From positions 25,035,027 to 25,099,026 of the forward strand of contig OY759221.1 of NCBI GenBank assembly GCA_963662175.1: DNA of 64,000 nt. The letters run 5' to 3'. Made by a program: the position numbers and the translations under genes. The DNA comes from Aradus depressus. Taxonomy: Eukaryota > Arthropoda > Insecta > Hemiptera > Aradidae. Shown piece after piece: positions 45,342-57,088 of this stretch. Under the pieces are notes generated by a model. The model saw only the letters and a program-made list of their open reading frames with translations, was not told the origin of the DNA and ran no database searches. How positions within the stretch are numbered: position 1 is the stretch's first letter; each line of letters opens with the position of its first letter.

Positions 45342-45628
45342 GAGGGCGCCGGTATCTCAGGGGTTGTCTTCTGAGTTCAAGATCGCGGATTCGAAACATG
45401 GTCGGTTTATTTGATTTTTTATTTGGGAGGTGAAAAAAAACTTGAGCACGACATCCTTCAGAATGGGATGTTATGCGATGGTCCAGAGCCTGTGAATAAA
45501 CCTAGTTAGACAAAATTTAGGACTCCCAGAAGTAGTATGTGAGTCGAGCTCGTGTCCGCAGAGCGATGAAAGAGCTTTCCGGTAGTAGGCGATAAGACCT
45601 CGTAGTTAAAGCCCGGGCATGAGTGACA
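45342..45628 (+). mobile_element. tRNA-derived SINE
   Basis: Starts GAGGGCGCCGGTATCTCAGG with box B-like GGATTCGAAAC. The core has a small deletion after the CGATGGTCCAGAGCC stretch. Ends GCCCGGGCATGAGTGACAAT. Confidence 0.9.
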
Positions 45629-46001
45629 ATATTTTACTTTAATAATGACATTATATACGATTTTTTTTTATATAAAAGGTTTTAGATACTGAGGTTGGGA
45701 GGTCTTCCGAAAGGTTTAACGTTATTATGATTTAAGTCAATGATTCAAATAAATTGATAGATATAGCTGAATAAAAAATTGCTAGTATGTTCGTTTATTG
45801 TCTTATTGTTAGAGAAATTGAAACATAATATTTTCATAATAGTTTTCTTTTCATATTTATTCGAATTATATTAAATTATGTATTTATTGTATTGTATCAT
45901 TGTCATATAATGGTGTAGTTAAGTCGGAATAATACAGAAGTAGCTACATTTTATTATATTTTATTATACAATTATATATGTGATTGTGTGGGGGGTTTCA
46001 G

Positions 46002-46088
46002 GTTCTGAAGGCTCCTTATGCCAAGCTCTACACTATTATCAAGACACAGGCTACTTTTGCCTCATCAGACTCTCAGCCTGATAATGAG
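46002..46088 (+). CDS. mtd: OXR1/mustard exon 12 (variable linker before TLDc)
   Basis: In phase 0 it encodes VLKAPYAKLYTIIKTQATFA, then SSDSQPDNE. Only the first two residues continue the family pattern (RESWE/VL, as in insect WEVLS); the rest falls in the linker that varies between species. The acceptor GTTTCAG is good; the donor GAG/gtgcat is weak. It ends in phase 0. If the intron were retained, a stop would come at about 46209 and the product would lack TLDc. The exon is likely but its 3' end is the least certain of the set. Confidence 0.65.
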
Positions 46089-46805
46089 GTGCATAAAAAT
46101 CTCTGCATTCTCATTTTCAATTGTATATATGTTATTGATATTATTTGTAACATTTATAAAGTGAACAAATTATTGAAAAATAATTGCTTGATAATTTCAA
46201 ATAGTTTATAATATTTTTATTTTTTTAAAGTTGAAAATGAGAAATGTATTGATTATGTCTGTTGTAGCCCCTAGCCCCTTAGTTTTTCTGTCTAGAACTG
46301 AATTTTTTTTTACTTTTTTTAAATGTAAAACACTGCAATTTAGTGAGGAAAATAGTGCAGGAAATGTACCCAGCACCTTTAGACTAGTTGTGAGTGCACT
46401 CAACAGTAGTTTGAATGTTTTTAGCTGTTTTATTGTGCTTTGGATGTTAGAATTCTTCTGTACATCTTCTATATGTTTTCATATAATGTTCATTTTAAAA
46501 AAATCTCAAGGTTATTCTCGTTTGAACCTGCTCATCACTACTAAAATAGGTTATAATCACAAAACAGGAAATTGTCGTTTTATTCACCACGCAGTTTGTG
46601 TATTTCGTATCTCTTTATTTATTTGTAGAAACAAATGTTTTACAGTATACGACTTAAAACTCTGAATGGATCAACAAAAATGTCATAATTTATAGGGCTG
46701 TTCATGAAGAGATCTGGGTCAGTGATCAAAATTAACTACTTTCTTAGTATGTAAAATTAGGATCGATGGACACAAGGAACATAACATACTTGTTATGTTT
46801 GTTAT

Positions 46806-47024
46806 TGTGAATCATGCCCGGGCTTTAACTAGGAGGTGATATTGCCTACCACCTGAGCACTCTTTGGTCGCCATGGACTTTAATATCGGAGTCCTAAATT
46901 TTGCCTATCTGGGTAGGGTCTACTATAACAAGTATCTGTCGTCGTTCTGGCTCCATCGCTTAACATCCCATCGGACGGCGTGCTCAAGGTTTTTTAACAA
47001 CCTCTAAGGGCCTCGGCAGAGTTT
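46806..47024 (-). mobile_element. tRNA-derived SINE, decayed
   Basis: Tail and core in minus orientation (CCCGGGCATGATTCAC, CCTTGAGCACGCCGTCC, GATGGGATGTTAAGCG). The head is lost. Confidence 0.8.
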
Positions 47025-47130
47025 ACTCTTCATGTTACGTACTTTTGGTCATATGTAACTTATATATAAGCTCAGAATCTCAGAATAAAATTTTATCGTA
47101 ATTTAGAATCTCGGATTTTACAGTTATTTC

Positions 47131-47420
47131 TAGCATGCTTACCTTCTGAGCTCGAGATCCCGGGCTCGAAACTCGGCCGAGGCTTTTAAAATTTTTATTT
47201 GGAAGTAAAAAAACGTTGAGCACACCAGCCTTCGGATAGGACTTGAGCGTTGTCCTTTAGCCTGTGCGATGCCAGGTACTCGTTAAAGACCCTCTAACCT
47301 AGGTAACAAAACCCGGGAAAACAAAATTTAGGACTCGCATTGTAGAGTTGAGCTATATCCATCAGAGCGACGAAAGAGCGCTCTGGTAGTAGGCGATTTG
47401 ACTTCGTATTTAAAGCTAAA
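47131..47420 (+). mobile_element. tRNA-derived SINE, diverged
   Basis: Starts inside the head at TAGCATGCTTACCTTCTGAG, has box B-like GGGCTCGAAACTCGGCC, and the core to GAGCGCTCTGGTAGTAGGCG. Confidence 0.85.
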
Positions 47421-47465
47421 AACAAACAAACTTATGTGATTATGTCCCTATCTAACATTATATCT

Positions 47466-47486
47466 TCTCTCTCTCTCTCTCTCTTT
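47466..47486. repeat. (CT)n microsatellite
   Basis: About ten CT units. Confidence 0.9.
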
Positions 47487-48179
47487 GCAAAACATTTTTT
47501 TCATATTCCATACAATTGTTTATTCTGAATTAGCATGTACAATATATATTAGGAGGAAAAAAAAGTATAATAAAAATGTATTTATATGTGAATTGTTATA
47601 CAGAACTGTGTAATGGAGTGGTTTAAAATAGATGGAAGATAAGGCGCAAGGTTGGCAGGCTCTTTTGTCTGGACAATTAATAATTTCCCTCGTATCATTT
47701 TTCTTTTAAACAAATAAAGATTTTCTGGCCTGCTCACGTGATACTAACAGTGGAAGTCTCAATTAATTTGTAATCTTTACATTTTATAGACTTGTTTCCA
47801 AAATGATCTCAAACAATAACCAAGTATATGGCAACATTTTAATAAATAAAGTTTATGAAGTTTCCTCTTATGTTCATGAGAGGATATTCAAAAGTCTGTG
47901 TAAACTGAGTGAAAATTCTTCGGATAGGTACCAGTCTCCAGTCTCATACAGTTATTAGCGTATACGTATATATACATGTAGGAATTTAACTTATCTGCCG
48001 CTCGGTGTACTTTGTTACGTAATTACATTTGCTAGTTGTACAATAGCTAAAACAAAAACAGGAATTTCATTTAGTATGGCGGTACAGTAGTTCCACACAT
48101 TTCCGTAATCAGCTATATGTGAATTTAATACTTTTAAAAAGAAATTTCACTTGAAATGAATAATCATTATTATGAAAAT

Positions 48180-48300
48180 AAATAAAACAAATTTAATTTC
48201 TGTATACTTTTTTTGTGTTGTAACAATATTTCAAAAACGAAGTTTTGTTTGTTTATTTATTGTAAATTTTCACAATATGTCTACGTTTTCTATCTTAGAA
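48180..48300. repeat. Fused outer ends of hammerhead-type element
   Basis: The reverse outer end (AATAAATAAAACAAATTTAA) and forward outer end (AACAATATTTCAAAAACGAA, then CACAATATGTCTACGTTTTC) lie head to head with almost nothing between them, as after loss of the central part. Confidence 0.6.
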
Positions 48301-48376
48301 GTTTATTTCTTTTAATATGAAGAAGGTTGAAAAATAAAAATGTAGTCCAACCTCTGTTAGATATTATTATTTTGTG

Positions 48377-48409
48377 TAGCCGGCTTTCGAGGTTGCCCTT
48401 ATCATCATG
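48377..48409 (-). ncRNA. Hammerhead ribozyme-like motif (AGCCGGCT type)
   Basis: Minus-strand order: ATGATGA (CTGANGA with a changed first base), TAAGGGCAACCTC (stem II), GAAA, then self-complementary AGCCGGCT as stem III, then A. The same stem III type is at 61920-61951. Tail CAC and the preceding GGAAAGC do not pair well. Confidence 0.55.
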
Positions 48410-48475
48410 CTTTCCACGAAAAACCCATAATTTAGTAGAATGAAGGGTGCTTAGAATTTGTATAATTAGTTATTT

Positions 48476-48538
48476 TGATTCATGCCCTGACTTTAACTAC
48501 GAGGTCATATCGCTTACTACCAGAGCGCTCTTTGTCAG
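48476..48538 (-). mobile_element. tRNA-derived SINE tail fragment
   Basis: Tail only: CAAAGAGCGCTCTGGTAGTA to AGTCAGGGCATGAATC. It ends at a T-run. Confidence 0.75.
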
Positions 48539-48544
48539 TTTTTT

Positions 48545-48900
48545 TTTTTTTTTCAATCTATTTTTGGAATTAGGAGATCGGAAAACGTAAAATTCTGTTG
48601 AACATTCTGCATAGATTTATGACCGATTAAGTAACTTCCCCTATAATGGGGAAGTGAAAATTCACGCACGTCATATCCATCAAAAAATAGTGGAGGATAG
48701 AGACTGCAAAAATATACATTTTCCTGCATCATGAATGCATATTTTGATTTGTAAACAAAATAAAGAACACTATTCACTGCTCAAAAGTAGGGTTGAAAAA
48801 CATGAAATTCCTGTAAATACTCAACATCGAATTTCTGACTAATTATATAACTTCCCCTATACTTAGTATAACTGAAAAAGTAATATGTATTCTTTCAAAA
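48545..48900 (-). repeat. Repeat B ends, two partial copies
   Basis: ATTAGGAGATCGGAAAACGT with AAGTAACTTCCCCTATAATG (48568-48650), and again ATATAACTTCCCCTATACTT (48842-48862), are the family's terminal phrases in reverse. Confidence 0.6.
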
Positions 48901-49769
48901 CCTAATAAAAAGGTTTGTACATAAAATGAAATTCTGGTGAAAAAAAAATGTCTCATAGAAATTCACTTGGACCAGCGTAATCAGGCAAAAAAACAATGCT
49001 CACCTAATATATCTAGAGTTGCGGGCCTTAAGAGTCTAAGTCCAAAAGCATAACTTTTCAGTAGAGCCATTTGAAGTTTTCCAATACGTCTTATGCCTTA
49101 CTATGTAACTTATACTGTTAAACACAATCTAAAATTCAGGGTTTTTAAACGGGTATAGAGTTATACTATACTGTTAGAACAAACCGAAAGATGATAGCCT
49201 AAACTACCATAATCAACTTATACTTAAAAAACCACTTTTGGGGACTTACTCTTAAGGCCCGGAACTCTAGATATATGTTCCGTTTTTTCCCGCAAAAAAA
49301 AAAAACAAACAAACATATTTTTCGAACTTAGCTGGTGACATGTTGGATTATTTATTGGATTATCTCCCAAGTTCCTGCTTTACTTATTTATTCGAATAAT
49401 AATCTAGAAATAGCCTTGAGATGACATTATTGTTCAGATTCTTTATCAAGCTTCGTCTTCCTTAATTTATTTTCTTGTTTCTCTCTTTTATAAAACCTAT
49501 CTTCTTCCTATCTCATTATGTATGCCACTTTTCTTGAAATAATTTCTTTAAAATAATAAAAATAATTAAAGTACAACCTAGAAGTTATTAGTCATATATT
49601 TTTCTTTTCAGGTTTTTGTGTAACAATATATTGAAGAATGTTGGAATCCATTTGAACCGATCAGAATTTTTTTTTGTATAGAAGTATAAATAAAATGGTA
49701 TTGGCTTCCGATATTCTTTTTTATTGTATATTTATAGGTATTTATAGTAATTGTAAGCTCTCTTTAACT

Positions 49770-50705
49770 CAATTCAAAAAAGTCGTCGGTGAATCACCGG
49801 CATTGTACTCCAAAACGAATTAATCAATTAACTTTTCGCTTCTCCTCCTAAACCAGTGGACCGCGTTACATTATTGCGCTAATATTCAATAGTTGACCCT
49901 TTGCGGTTGAAATGCCCTCCAAAAACGAAGAAAAGCTTGTCTTCTGAGCTCAAGAACGTGGGTTCGAAACCCGACCGAGGCCCTTAGCTTATCATATCTG
50001 GGAGGTAAAATAAACTCTTAAGCATGCCGTCCTTCGGATGGGACGTTAAGCAATGGTCCCGAGCCTGTACGATGTCAGGTATTCGTTAAAGACCCCTACC
50101 CTAGGTGAATAAAAATTTAGGGTAGGCAAAATTTAGGACTCCCACAGTAGAGTCGGGTTTATGTCCACCAGAGTGACGAAAGAGCGCTTTGGTAGTAGGC
50201 GATATGACCTCGTAGTTAAATCCCGGGCATGAGTCATAAAACCTAACCTATTCATTACAACGACAGTTATTAGAGTATTTAAGTGAAGCCTCTCCCTTAC
50301 CCTCCCCTCCCCTTTGACCGATTTGTTAAAAAAATTGATAGGTGTTCTTATGGGGTTAGGTCATACATTTAAAATTTCGTGTAGATACTTTCATTCTATC
50401 GATAGTTATTACAGTTTTTATGTTAAGCTTACTCCCTAATCCCCCCTACCCTTTGATCGATTTGGATGAAAAACAATGTGTTGTCGTTAGAGGGTTTTGG
50501 ATTCACATATAAAATTTCGTGTCGATACATTCATTCTATCGGGAGTTATAGTGTTCACAGACACACATACAAACAGAATTTGTTTTCTCATATTTGGAAT
50601 ATAGAGGTCGGAAAATTCATACATAAAATTCCGTTGAAAACTCCGCCGAATTTTAAACCGATTATATAACTACCTCTATACTTCGTTTAACTGAGGAAGC
50701 AATAT
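49770..50705 (-). repeat. Repeat B copy split by a SINE
   Basis: The reverse 3' end (TCGGTGAATCACCGGCATTG, 49787-49806) precedes the SINE. After it come three sub-units with GATACTTTCATTCTATCG or GATACATTCATTCTATCGG and terminal TATATAACTACCTCTATACT at about 50665. Confidence 0.8.
49935..50249 (+). mobile_element. tRNA-derived SINE, well preserved
   Basis: Only the first 25 or so bases of the head are missing. Box B-like GGGTTCGAAACCCGACCG, CCGTCCTTCGGATGGGACG, TTAAGCAATGGTCCCGAGCC, core and CATGAGTCATAAAACCTAAC tail are close to the two TSD-bearing copies. Confidence 0.92.
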
Positions 50706-51029
50706 TAATTTGTATAATTTGATGATAGATAATTCTGCGAATCTGGTATATTGTGTTATACATGTGTTCAAAAATTCATTTTGTATAATTAAAGTAAATT
50801 CACACGTTTAAACAGCAAATGTGAGTTGAGAGGTTTCGCAATTAAGGTTAATGATATAACGCTATTTGAAGTTAACTATCTATACAGATGCCTGTTAACT
50901 GTGTCCTTTGTTTAAATAAAACAACAAAACATCAGCCTGTTATACAATCTAATAACACTATTCGTTGTTTTTTCTCTTTCATGGCTCTATTTTTATAAAA
51001 ATTAACGGTTTGTTGCTACTGTTAGTTAT

Positions 51030-51309
51030 TGTGATTCAAGCCCCGGCTTTAACTACGAGGTCATATCAACTATTACGACTCTACTAAATTTTGCGTACCT
51101 AGGTTTGGATCACTTAGGGTAGGGATCCTTAACGAGGAGTATCTGACGTATAGGCTCGGGACCATCGCTTAACGTCCCAAACGAAGGACGGCGTGCTCAA
51201 GTGTTTTCACTTTTCATATAAAAAAACCTAATGGCCTCGGCCGGATTAAGAACCCGCGGTCTTAATCTCAGTAAGCAAGCACGCATACCACTGAGCTACC
51301 GGCGCCCTT
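51030..51309 (-). mobile_element. tRNA-derived SINE
   Basis: A minus-strand copy with head (AAGGGCGCCGGTAGCTCAGT), then TTGAGCACGCCGTCC and GACGTTAAGCGATGG. A deletion removes the GAGCGCTCTGGTAG segment. Confidence 0.88.
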
Positions 51310-51374
51310 CAAGATTAGTTAGTTGCTACTTTTTGCTTAATAGTGACCCTAATATCTTTTTTTTTTACATTCCC

Positions 51375-52345
51375 AGGGAAGTATAGGGGAAGGTATGTAA
51401 TCGATGTTGAGTTTTCAATGGTTTACTTGTTCCTATTGATTCAAAAAAGTGAGAAAACAATTTCCAGTCTGTCTTCATCTGAGAACACGATAACTCTCGA
51501 TATAATGAATGTATCTACTTAAAATTTCATATATGTATTGAGAACCACATAAGAACGACCTTTATTGAGCTTCAGCCAAATCGGTCTGAGAAGGGCGGGA
51601 ATAGAGGGAGGGGCTTAACATAACAATCACAATAACTGTTGAAGTACTGACAGTATCGACATGAAATTTTGTATGTGAATCCAAATCCTCATTTGGACGA
51701 CATATCAATATAATGAGAGGGGGGCTTAACACAAATACCCCAATAACTGTGGTTCTAATGAATATATCGACATGAAATTTTTTATGTGAATCCAAAACCC
51801 AATCGGAACGACACCTGTCGCTTTTTAACGAAATTGGCCAAAAGAATTTAGTAAGATAATTCAGAGGTCCCTGAGTAAGGCACCTGTTCTTTTTAACCCC
51901 CGACGCAAAAGGAGGGTAACTCCAAGACGGCTGAACCGATTTCAAAGCGGTTTTTTTCTTTCAAAAGCTGGTATTTTCGAGATGGTTCTTAGCCATTTGG
52001 TGGAAATCAGATATGCCGTTTCCAAGATCTTCAGGTTTCATCAGAGCCTGTGTATCTCGGCCTCTATTACAGCTAGAGACTTGGAGTTTGAGCTCAAATG
52101 TTTATAAGGCCAAGCCCTCTTCCTCCTTTTTATAGGTTATTTTTTGTCGTTTTTTTTTTTTTATTTGTAATTTAATATTTTTTATTAGATATAATAATAA
52201 TAGAATTAATTTATTTAGTGATTTATATTTCGTAGTAAGTAAGCTAAAACTATAATATAATTTTGTTCAATCAAATCGGTAAATTGAGTTCAGAGGAAGA
52301 GCGAAAACATTAATTCGATCTGGGGAAGTACATTGGCAGTGTTTT
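51375..52345 (+). repeat. Repeat B copy with foreign insert
   Basis: Starts GAAGTATAGGGGAAGGTATG and ends GGGGAAGTACATTGGCAGTG. Three clear sub-units lie between, with TATCGACATGAAATTTT and AATCCAAA-CC. A different block (about 51890-52140), with AACCCCCGACGCAAAAGGAG followed by GAACCGATTTCAAAGCGG, has been inserted; that phrase is familiar from arthropod interspersed repeats. Confidence 0.75.
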
Positions 52346-52429
52346 ACCGACATTGTTTTTCTTCTATACTGTACAGTAATTTATAAGATATGTATATAAT
52401 ATGTATATTTAATGATTGTATATTGGAAT

Positions 52430-52760
52430 AATCCGAATAGGAGATGGGCTAGATCGACCTTGTGTTTCTCCATTCCCCCACTTTTTATGTCTATTGTGAA
52501 TTGTTCCGCTGGATCAGCACGTTCTGCTGTTCTGAACACAACTTGCCTATGAAACTACTTGGCTAGTGTCTCTCTCGCCTTGTTCCTGTCCACGTTTTGT
52601 TCTCCCTCTGTTTCACTGTATATATTTAGACCTCAGTCTGTTTTGTCCTGTCTAATTCCCACCGTCTGTTCTATGTATTATTACTACGATTGTACGGATA
52701 TTTGTGTCAGGATTTTATGTAAGTACAATTATACATTTTTTTTTACCATTTATTCAATGA
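52430..52760 (+). other. GC-richer block of unknown nature
   Basis: It is less AT-rich than its surroundings, with CT-rich stretches (TGTCTCTCTCGCCTTGTTCC) and an ending TTTTATGTAAGTAC that resembles a splice donor. A 70-codon frame (52559-52771) has no homology I recognise. It could be a transposon piece or a non-coding exon; I cannot tell. Confidence 0.25.
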
Positions 52761-52984
52761 CCTATTCGTGACAGTAAAAATTAATTATTATTTTTCAATA
52801 GGTCATCTATAAGATAAATCCCTTAATGAAATTCTTCGTATATTTCATTGATCTAAAAAATATATAGCGTTTATAATATAGGCATGTTCACTTGGTGACA
52901 GTGATAATTTCATAAAGTTTCGTGGGACTTCGTAAAGTGCTTAAAACAATTTTATTAAAACATATTCATTAAACACAAACAAAT

Positions 52985-53170
52985 GAAATAAACTTAGTTT
53001 TTTGAAATATTGTCTATTCTACAAGGACTTAATACATAAACTATCGCTTTTGTAATTACACTATCGTCAGGTTAGTTATAAACTAAGACAAAATATTTCA
53101 AAAAATAAAGTTTAATTTATTATAAATTTCCACAATATGTTCGCGTTTTTCAGCTTAGAAATTACAAATC
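52985..53170. repeat. Hammerhead-type inverted element, collapsed
   Basis: Left outer end in reverse (AATAAACTTAGTTTTTTGAA, ATTGTCTATTC), then a minus-strand motif at 53041-53071: CCTGACGA, TAGTGTAATTAC, AAAAGCGATAG (CTGANGA kept, GAAA lost). A palindrome TTAGTTATAAACTAAG follows, then the forward outer end (AATATTTCAAAAAATAAAG, CACAATATGTTCGCGTTTTT). The right motif is deleted. Confidence 0.65.
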
Positions 53171-53429
53171 CTATCCACTTTTATGATTATTTCGATCAGA
53201 AGACAGTTGTTAAATGCTATATTAAAAAAACTATTCGTATTTATTAATAATGTTGATTTGCGAAGTATTGAAATTGTTAATATACACCATTCCGCAACTG
53301 TGATTGTATTTCTTATGACTTCGGTCGAGGTATGGGTTAGATTTTTTATTTTTGTTGATAAAATTCACTTTTTATTTATAGTTTTGTGTGATGAAATTGT
53401 TGCCACATTTTTTTTTTTTAATTTTTCCA

Positions 53430-54080
53430 CTTGATGCTGATCTCCAGGGTAGGCCGGATTATCATCATAATGTCGCGATAAGTCTCCTGTCAAGGGAGCA
53501 TGGTTAGTGAGCCAATCCACTGCAGATGCAGATAGGATGATTTAGTATTCCCATGAGAGGTGGTCCAGCGCTGAGTGGTTCCAGTTACTGCACTATATGT
53601 TGCATGGGATTTATCGTTCTCCCAGATCATTTCAACTGGACAAACAGTGCTCCTAGGTGAGAAGAACGTATAAATAGCTATCTGGTAGCTTCATGCAATA
53701 TTTTCCAACCACCCTTTTCCTTATGACACTGAACTACTTTCCCTACGATGGTTTGGGTCTCACCAAACACTAGCGATACTTATTATCCAGTACTTCAGTA
53801 TTGTACAGTCTCTGAACATTATACCAACCTGCAGATAGAAATTTCTTAAATTCTGTAATTCCCCCTCACTTCTTAAAACGCATATATTGATGAACTCATC
53901 TTGTCGAATCCTTTGAAGTGATATACTAGATATTATTGTTGTAAAAGAGATTTAGTTGGACACCATCCTTCGTGAATATAAGTTTTTGCATGATGCTCGG
54001 ACCAGCAAACACACAAACGTTCAGCTAATCCTGGAGGCTATGCGGAGTCTTACATTGAAATAAATTATTGTGTTACCCTG
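53430..54080. other. Low-AT block, not identified
   Basis: About 650 bp of more balanced composition (from CTGATCTCCAGGGTAGGCCG to CTAATCCTGGAGGCTATGCG), with frequent stops in all frames. It belongs to none of the families seen elsewhere in the window and may be an old element fragment present only once here. Confidence 0.4.
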
Positions 54081-54359
54081 AAGGCCTGTTTCAGTTTTTT
54101 TAAGCCTCCCCAAATTTTTCGTTAACAGTTTTTTTAACACTTTAAACTAGAATCAAACTAAAATAACACAAATAGAGAGTCCACAGGACCGCGTCAATTG
54201 ATTCTCATGAAAAGTGTGACTCATGTTTTTTTCTCGGTACACTTCATATGTGTTGATCAAGCTCGACAAGTAAAAATCTTATCTGTGCAATAATTTCTGA
54301 CCCTGAAAGTAATAAAATTCTGAGACATCTTTCTAGCTACTTAAGTCAAAAACTATCTC

Positions 54360-55045
54360 AAAATTTTAATTTTATTTCTTTAGCTGTACGAGGAATAGGG
54401 GAAGTTATGTAGTCGGTCAGAAATTCGATACTGGGTTTTCGCAGGTTTTCCGACCCCTGATTCCAAAAATGGAAAAACAGAGGGAAGGGATCAGAAGGGA
54501 GGCTCAACAAAAAAAAAATACCTTTAACTGCCGATGTAATGGATGTATCGACATGAAATTTAATATTTAAATTCAAAACTACATAAAGACGACACCTATT
54601 AACTTTTCACGGAATTGGCCGAAGGGCAGAGGGGAATCAGAGGAGGCCTCAAATCAAAAACCCTAATAACTGCCTATTTAATATGTGTATCGGCGCCGAT
54701 ACAAAACATTTAATATGAGATTTCAGAAGCCCTTATGTAAGGTTATTATTGACTTTTAAATCAAACAGTTCATTGGTTTTGGAGGGAGAGTGACAACTTA
54801 ATTGATTAATTCGTTCTAGGGTAGTTTATTGCCAGTGACTCACTGATGACTTCTTTTTTCTCTGTAATATGTAGGAATTTCGGTCACAATATGTTGAGTC
54901 TATGGAAAGAGTTGGGTCATAAACATAAGTGGTATCTTGTAAAATGGTTGTGGACCTTGAAACGTAGAAGTCCGTTGAAACCTCGATCTCGGATTTTCAC
55001 ACGATTACAATACTTTCTTATACTATAGTTATAAGAAAGTAAAAA
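54360..55045 (+). repeat. Repeat B copy
   Basis: GTACGAGGAATAGGGGAAGTT, then sub-units with CTGCCGATGTAATGGATGTA, CGACATGAAATTTAATAT, GACGACACCTATTAACTTTT and GGTTTTGGAGGGAGAGTGAC. It ends near TAGTTTATTGCCAGTGACTC (54815-54840); a further partial unit extends to 55045. Confidence 0.75.
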
Positions 55046-55299
55046 TAGTGAAAAGTAGGATTTATTTCATGTTTGTATTTCAACTGTATAGCGGTCTGAG
55101 TGAAAATAGGGTGTCTAATTGAATTTGGGCCACTCTATAGCTTTGATAATTTCCAAGATATCGGAGAGGGAGGCAGACAAACAGAGGTGAAACTCTCGTT
55201 AATAGGGTACAGTTTGGTCGAAGATAACAGTGTATCCTGGGGTTCTATGTTTCATGACTGATGTGAGTAGGCTTCATGGGTTGAGAAGAATGAAAATTT

Positions 55300-56290
55300 A
55301 AAAAAAGAGGTCTCTAGGAATAAATATTAAATGTTAAAAACAGGCAATGGTTAAAACAATATAATAAACTAGTGAAAAATGATAAAGAGAAATAAAAAAT
55401 AAAAATTAGAAAAACAAGTATGAATAATAATGTGAAACATGATAACAATAATGACTTGTATATGAATGAATTGTAAAAAACTGGACTGATGAAACAGAAG
55501 AGTAATAATCGGTCCAGTGGAGTGAGAGACTTATAGGAAGACGAGAACTATCTCATTGGAGCCAGCCTTAGGAATCAGAGGTTTGCTGACTTAGGAGATA
55601 ATGGAAAAGTAGGGATTTAAATGAAAGGAGAGTAGGAGCATGGCGAATCTGGAGAGGGAGAGAGTTCAGGAGGAAGGGATCTAGTGACTTTCTGGTGGAT
55701 ATGGGATTTTAATTGGAGCATTTGGAAGATGTAGGAGGGCTTTTGGGAAGATATGGTTTGATAGAAAAAGGAGCCCAGGAAATATTGTCGAGGAGAGGAT
55801 GGGAAGAGCCATTTTAGGTCGGTATAGGAACTGGTAATAGAGGAGTGTCTGGGGAGCCCGAAGATGAATCTTAGAAAGGAATTCATCTCGCTTTAGTTTC
55901 ATGTCGAGCTCACCAGAGAGTCTCCAAATGCAAGACAAGCATAAAAGTAAGGGACAACAAGGGAGAATACCAACAGCTGACGGGTCTTAGTGGGGAGAAG
56001 GTGACGAAGGCGTTTGAGGAAGTGGAGGGTTCTGAAGGAGCGGTTGGAGATGTGGGAGAGGGTTTGGTCAAGGATCAGTGCAAGATTTTTTACACTGGTG
56101 CAGTATTCAATATCGGTGTCATGTAGTCTTAATGGAGGTAAGTCAGTAGGTGAGTTAAGTAGTCTATTGTTACCTATTAAAATGGCTTTAGTCTTGTCAG
56201 CGTTCAGTGTCAGTCCGTTCCTAGTAGTCCAGTCGGTGATGCCATGAATGTCCTCCATCATTCTCTCGTAAGCATCACGAGCAGAAGCGG
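55300..56290 (-). pseudogene. LINE reverse-transcriptase C-terminal fossil
   Basis: On the minus strand from about 56290: RMMEDIHGITDWTTRNGLTL, then NADKTKAILIGN, then VKNLALILDQTLSHISNRSF, then LHFLKRLRHLLPTKTRQLL (frame 55899-56453). The next frame continues FLRFIFGLPRHSSITSSYTD and LKWLFPSSPRQ (55617-55886). This order (W...NGL.LN..KTKA...G, then VKNLG.I.D..LS, then SLKRLRH.LP, then IRFIFGL) is that of the RT thumb and downstream region of Jockey- or CR1-like LINEs. At least one frameshift (about 55890) separates the parts, and the RT palm is absent. The 3' part ends about 55310 with TTTATTCCTAGAGACC in the element's sense. A 40-bp duplication lies at 56290-56370. Confidence 0.82.
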
Positions 56291-56836
56291 GGTGGAAATG
56301 ATGACATGTGATGCTGATGTGTGATGTGAGTAGTCTTGATGGGTTAACGTGATGACATGTGATGCTCATGTCTGATGGATCAGCTCCCAGTTGTTTGGCC
56401 TTCTTGTTGCCCTGCCTAATGTTGGTACACACAACAACCATTATGGAGGACACACACCGTCTAGTCTAGTGATAGTTTTCTCCTTGAAGCCCGTCTGACC
56501 GGTTCCAAACTCTTAGCCTCCCATCACACCCACTATAAACATTCCGTTATCCTTCATACTAAAACTATAATCTTGATAATAATAACCATCATCTGATAAG
56601 AATTTGCTACAATAAACGAAATCTATAATCCATTATATTGATCCAAATTATTAATTATTATCCTCCACACGAAAATTTCGTTTATACAGTTTTCCTAATT
56701 ATTATTAACATATTTTAACAACATTATTTTCTTGTTAATTTTCTGCAAAATTTATTATTTTATTGTTTTTTTCAAACTATAGTCTCGATTCGTTGATAAT
56801 TATACCTTCCAAATAAAGTGAAAGGAGTGTTCCACA

Positions 56837-56875
56837 TATTTATAACCTCAAAATGTGTGTCAGTCTTTCAGTATA
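56837..56875 (+). promoter_or_regulatory. Candidate core promoter (TATA plus initiator) for a short isoform
   Basis: TATTTATA at 56837-56844 is followed by two insect initiator-like TCAGT sequences, TCAGTC (56860-56865) and TCAGTA (56868-56873), 25 and 33 bases from the TATA start to the +1 A. The spacing brackets the usual 30-31 bp. It is suggestive only because such short motifs are common in AT-rich DNA. Confidence 0.3.
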
Positions 56876-57088
56876 ATCTCTTCGTTGATGACAACTTGTT
56901 TACCGATTAAAAAAAAAAAATACATCGTTGTCACTCTCTTGCCGGCTTTTTTTTTGTCACTTTTTATTTTCTTTGATGGAAAGAAACATTATGAGTTGAT
57001 ATTGAAATAGAACAATTTTTTAAACAATTATTTCTCAAAAATTGAAGTATTAATTGATTTTTTTTATAAAGTCGTTTCTCGTGTTATC

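Larger units (their letters stand above)
44272..46001 (+). other. OXR1/mtd intron 11
   Basis: 1.73 kb with a SINE stub (44398-44448), two hammerhead-type elements (44449-44780 and 45049-45300) and a SINE (45342-45628). The remaining stretches are AT-rich. Confidence 0.78.

Noticed and set aside
46231..46665. 144-codon open frame just after exon 12, preceded by a TTTTTTTAAAG acceptor-like tract
   Set aside because: Composition is Phe/Ser/Cys-rich as expected for T-rich DNA, there is no known motif, and the implied 142-base intron would replace the TLDc domain. Probably chance.
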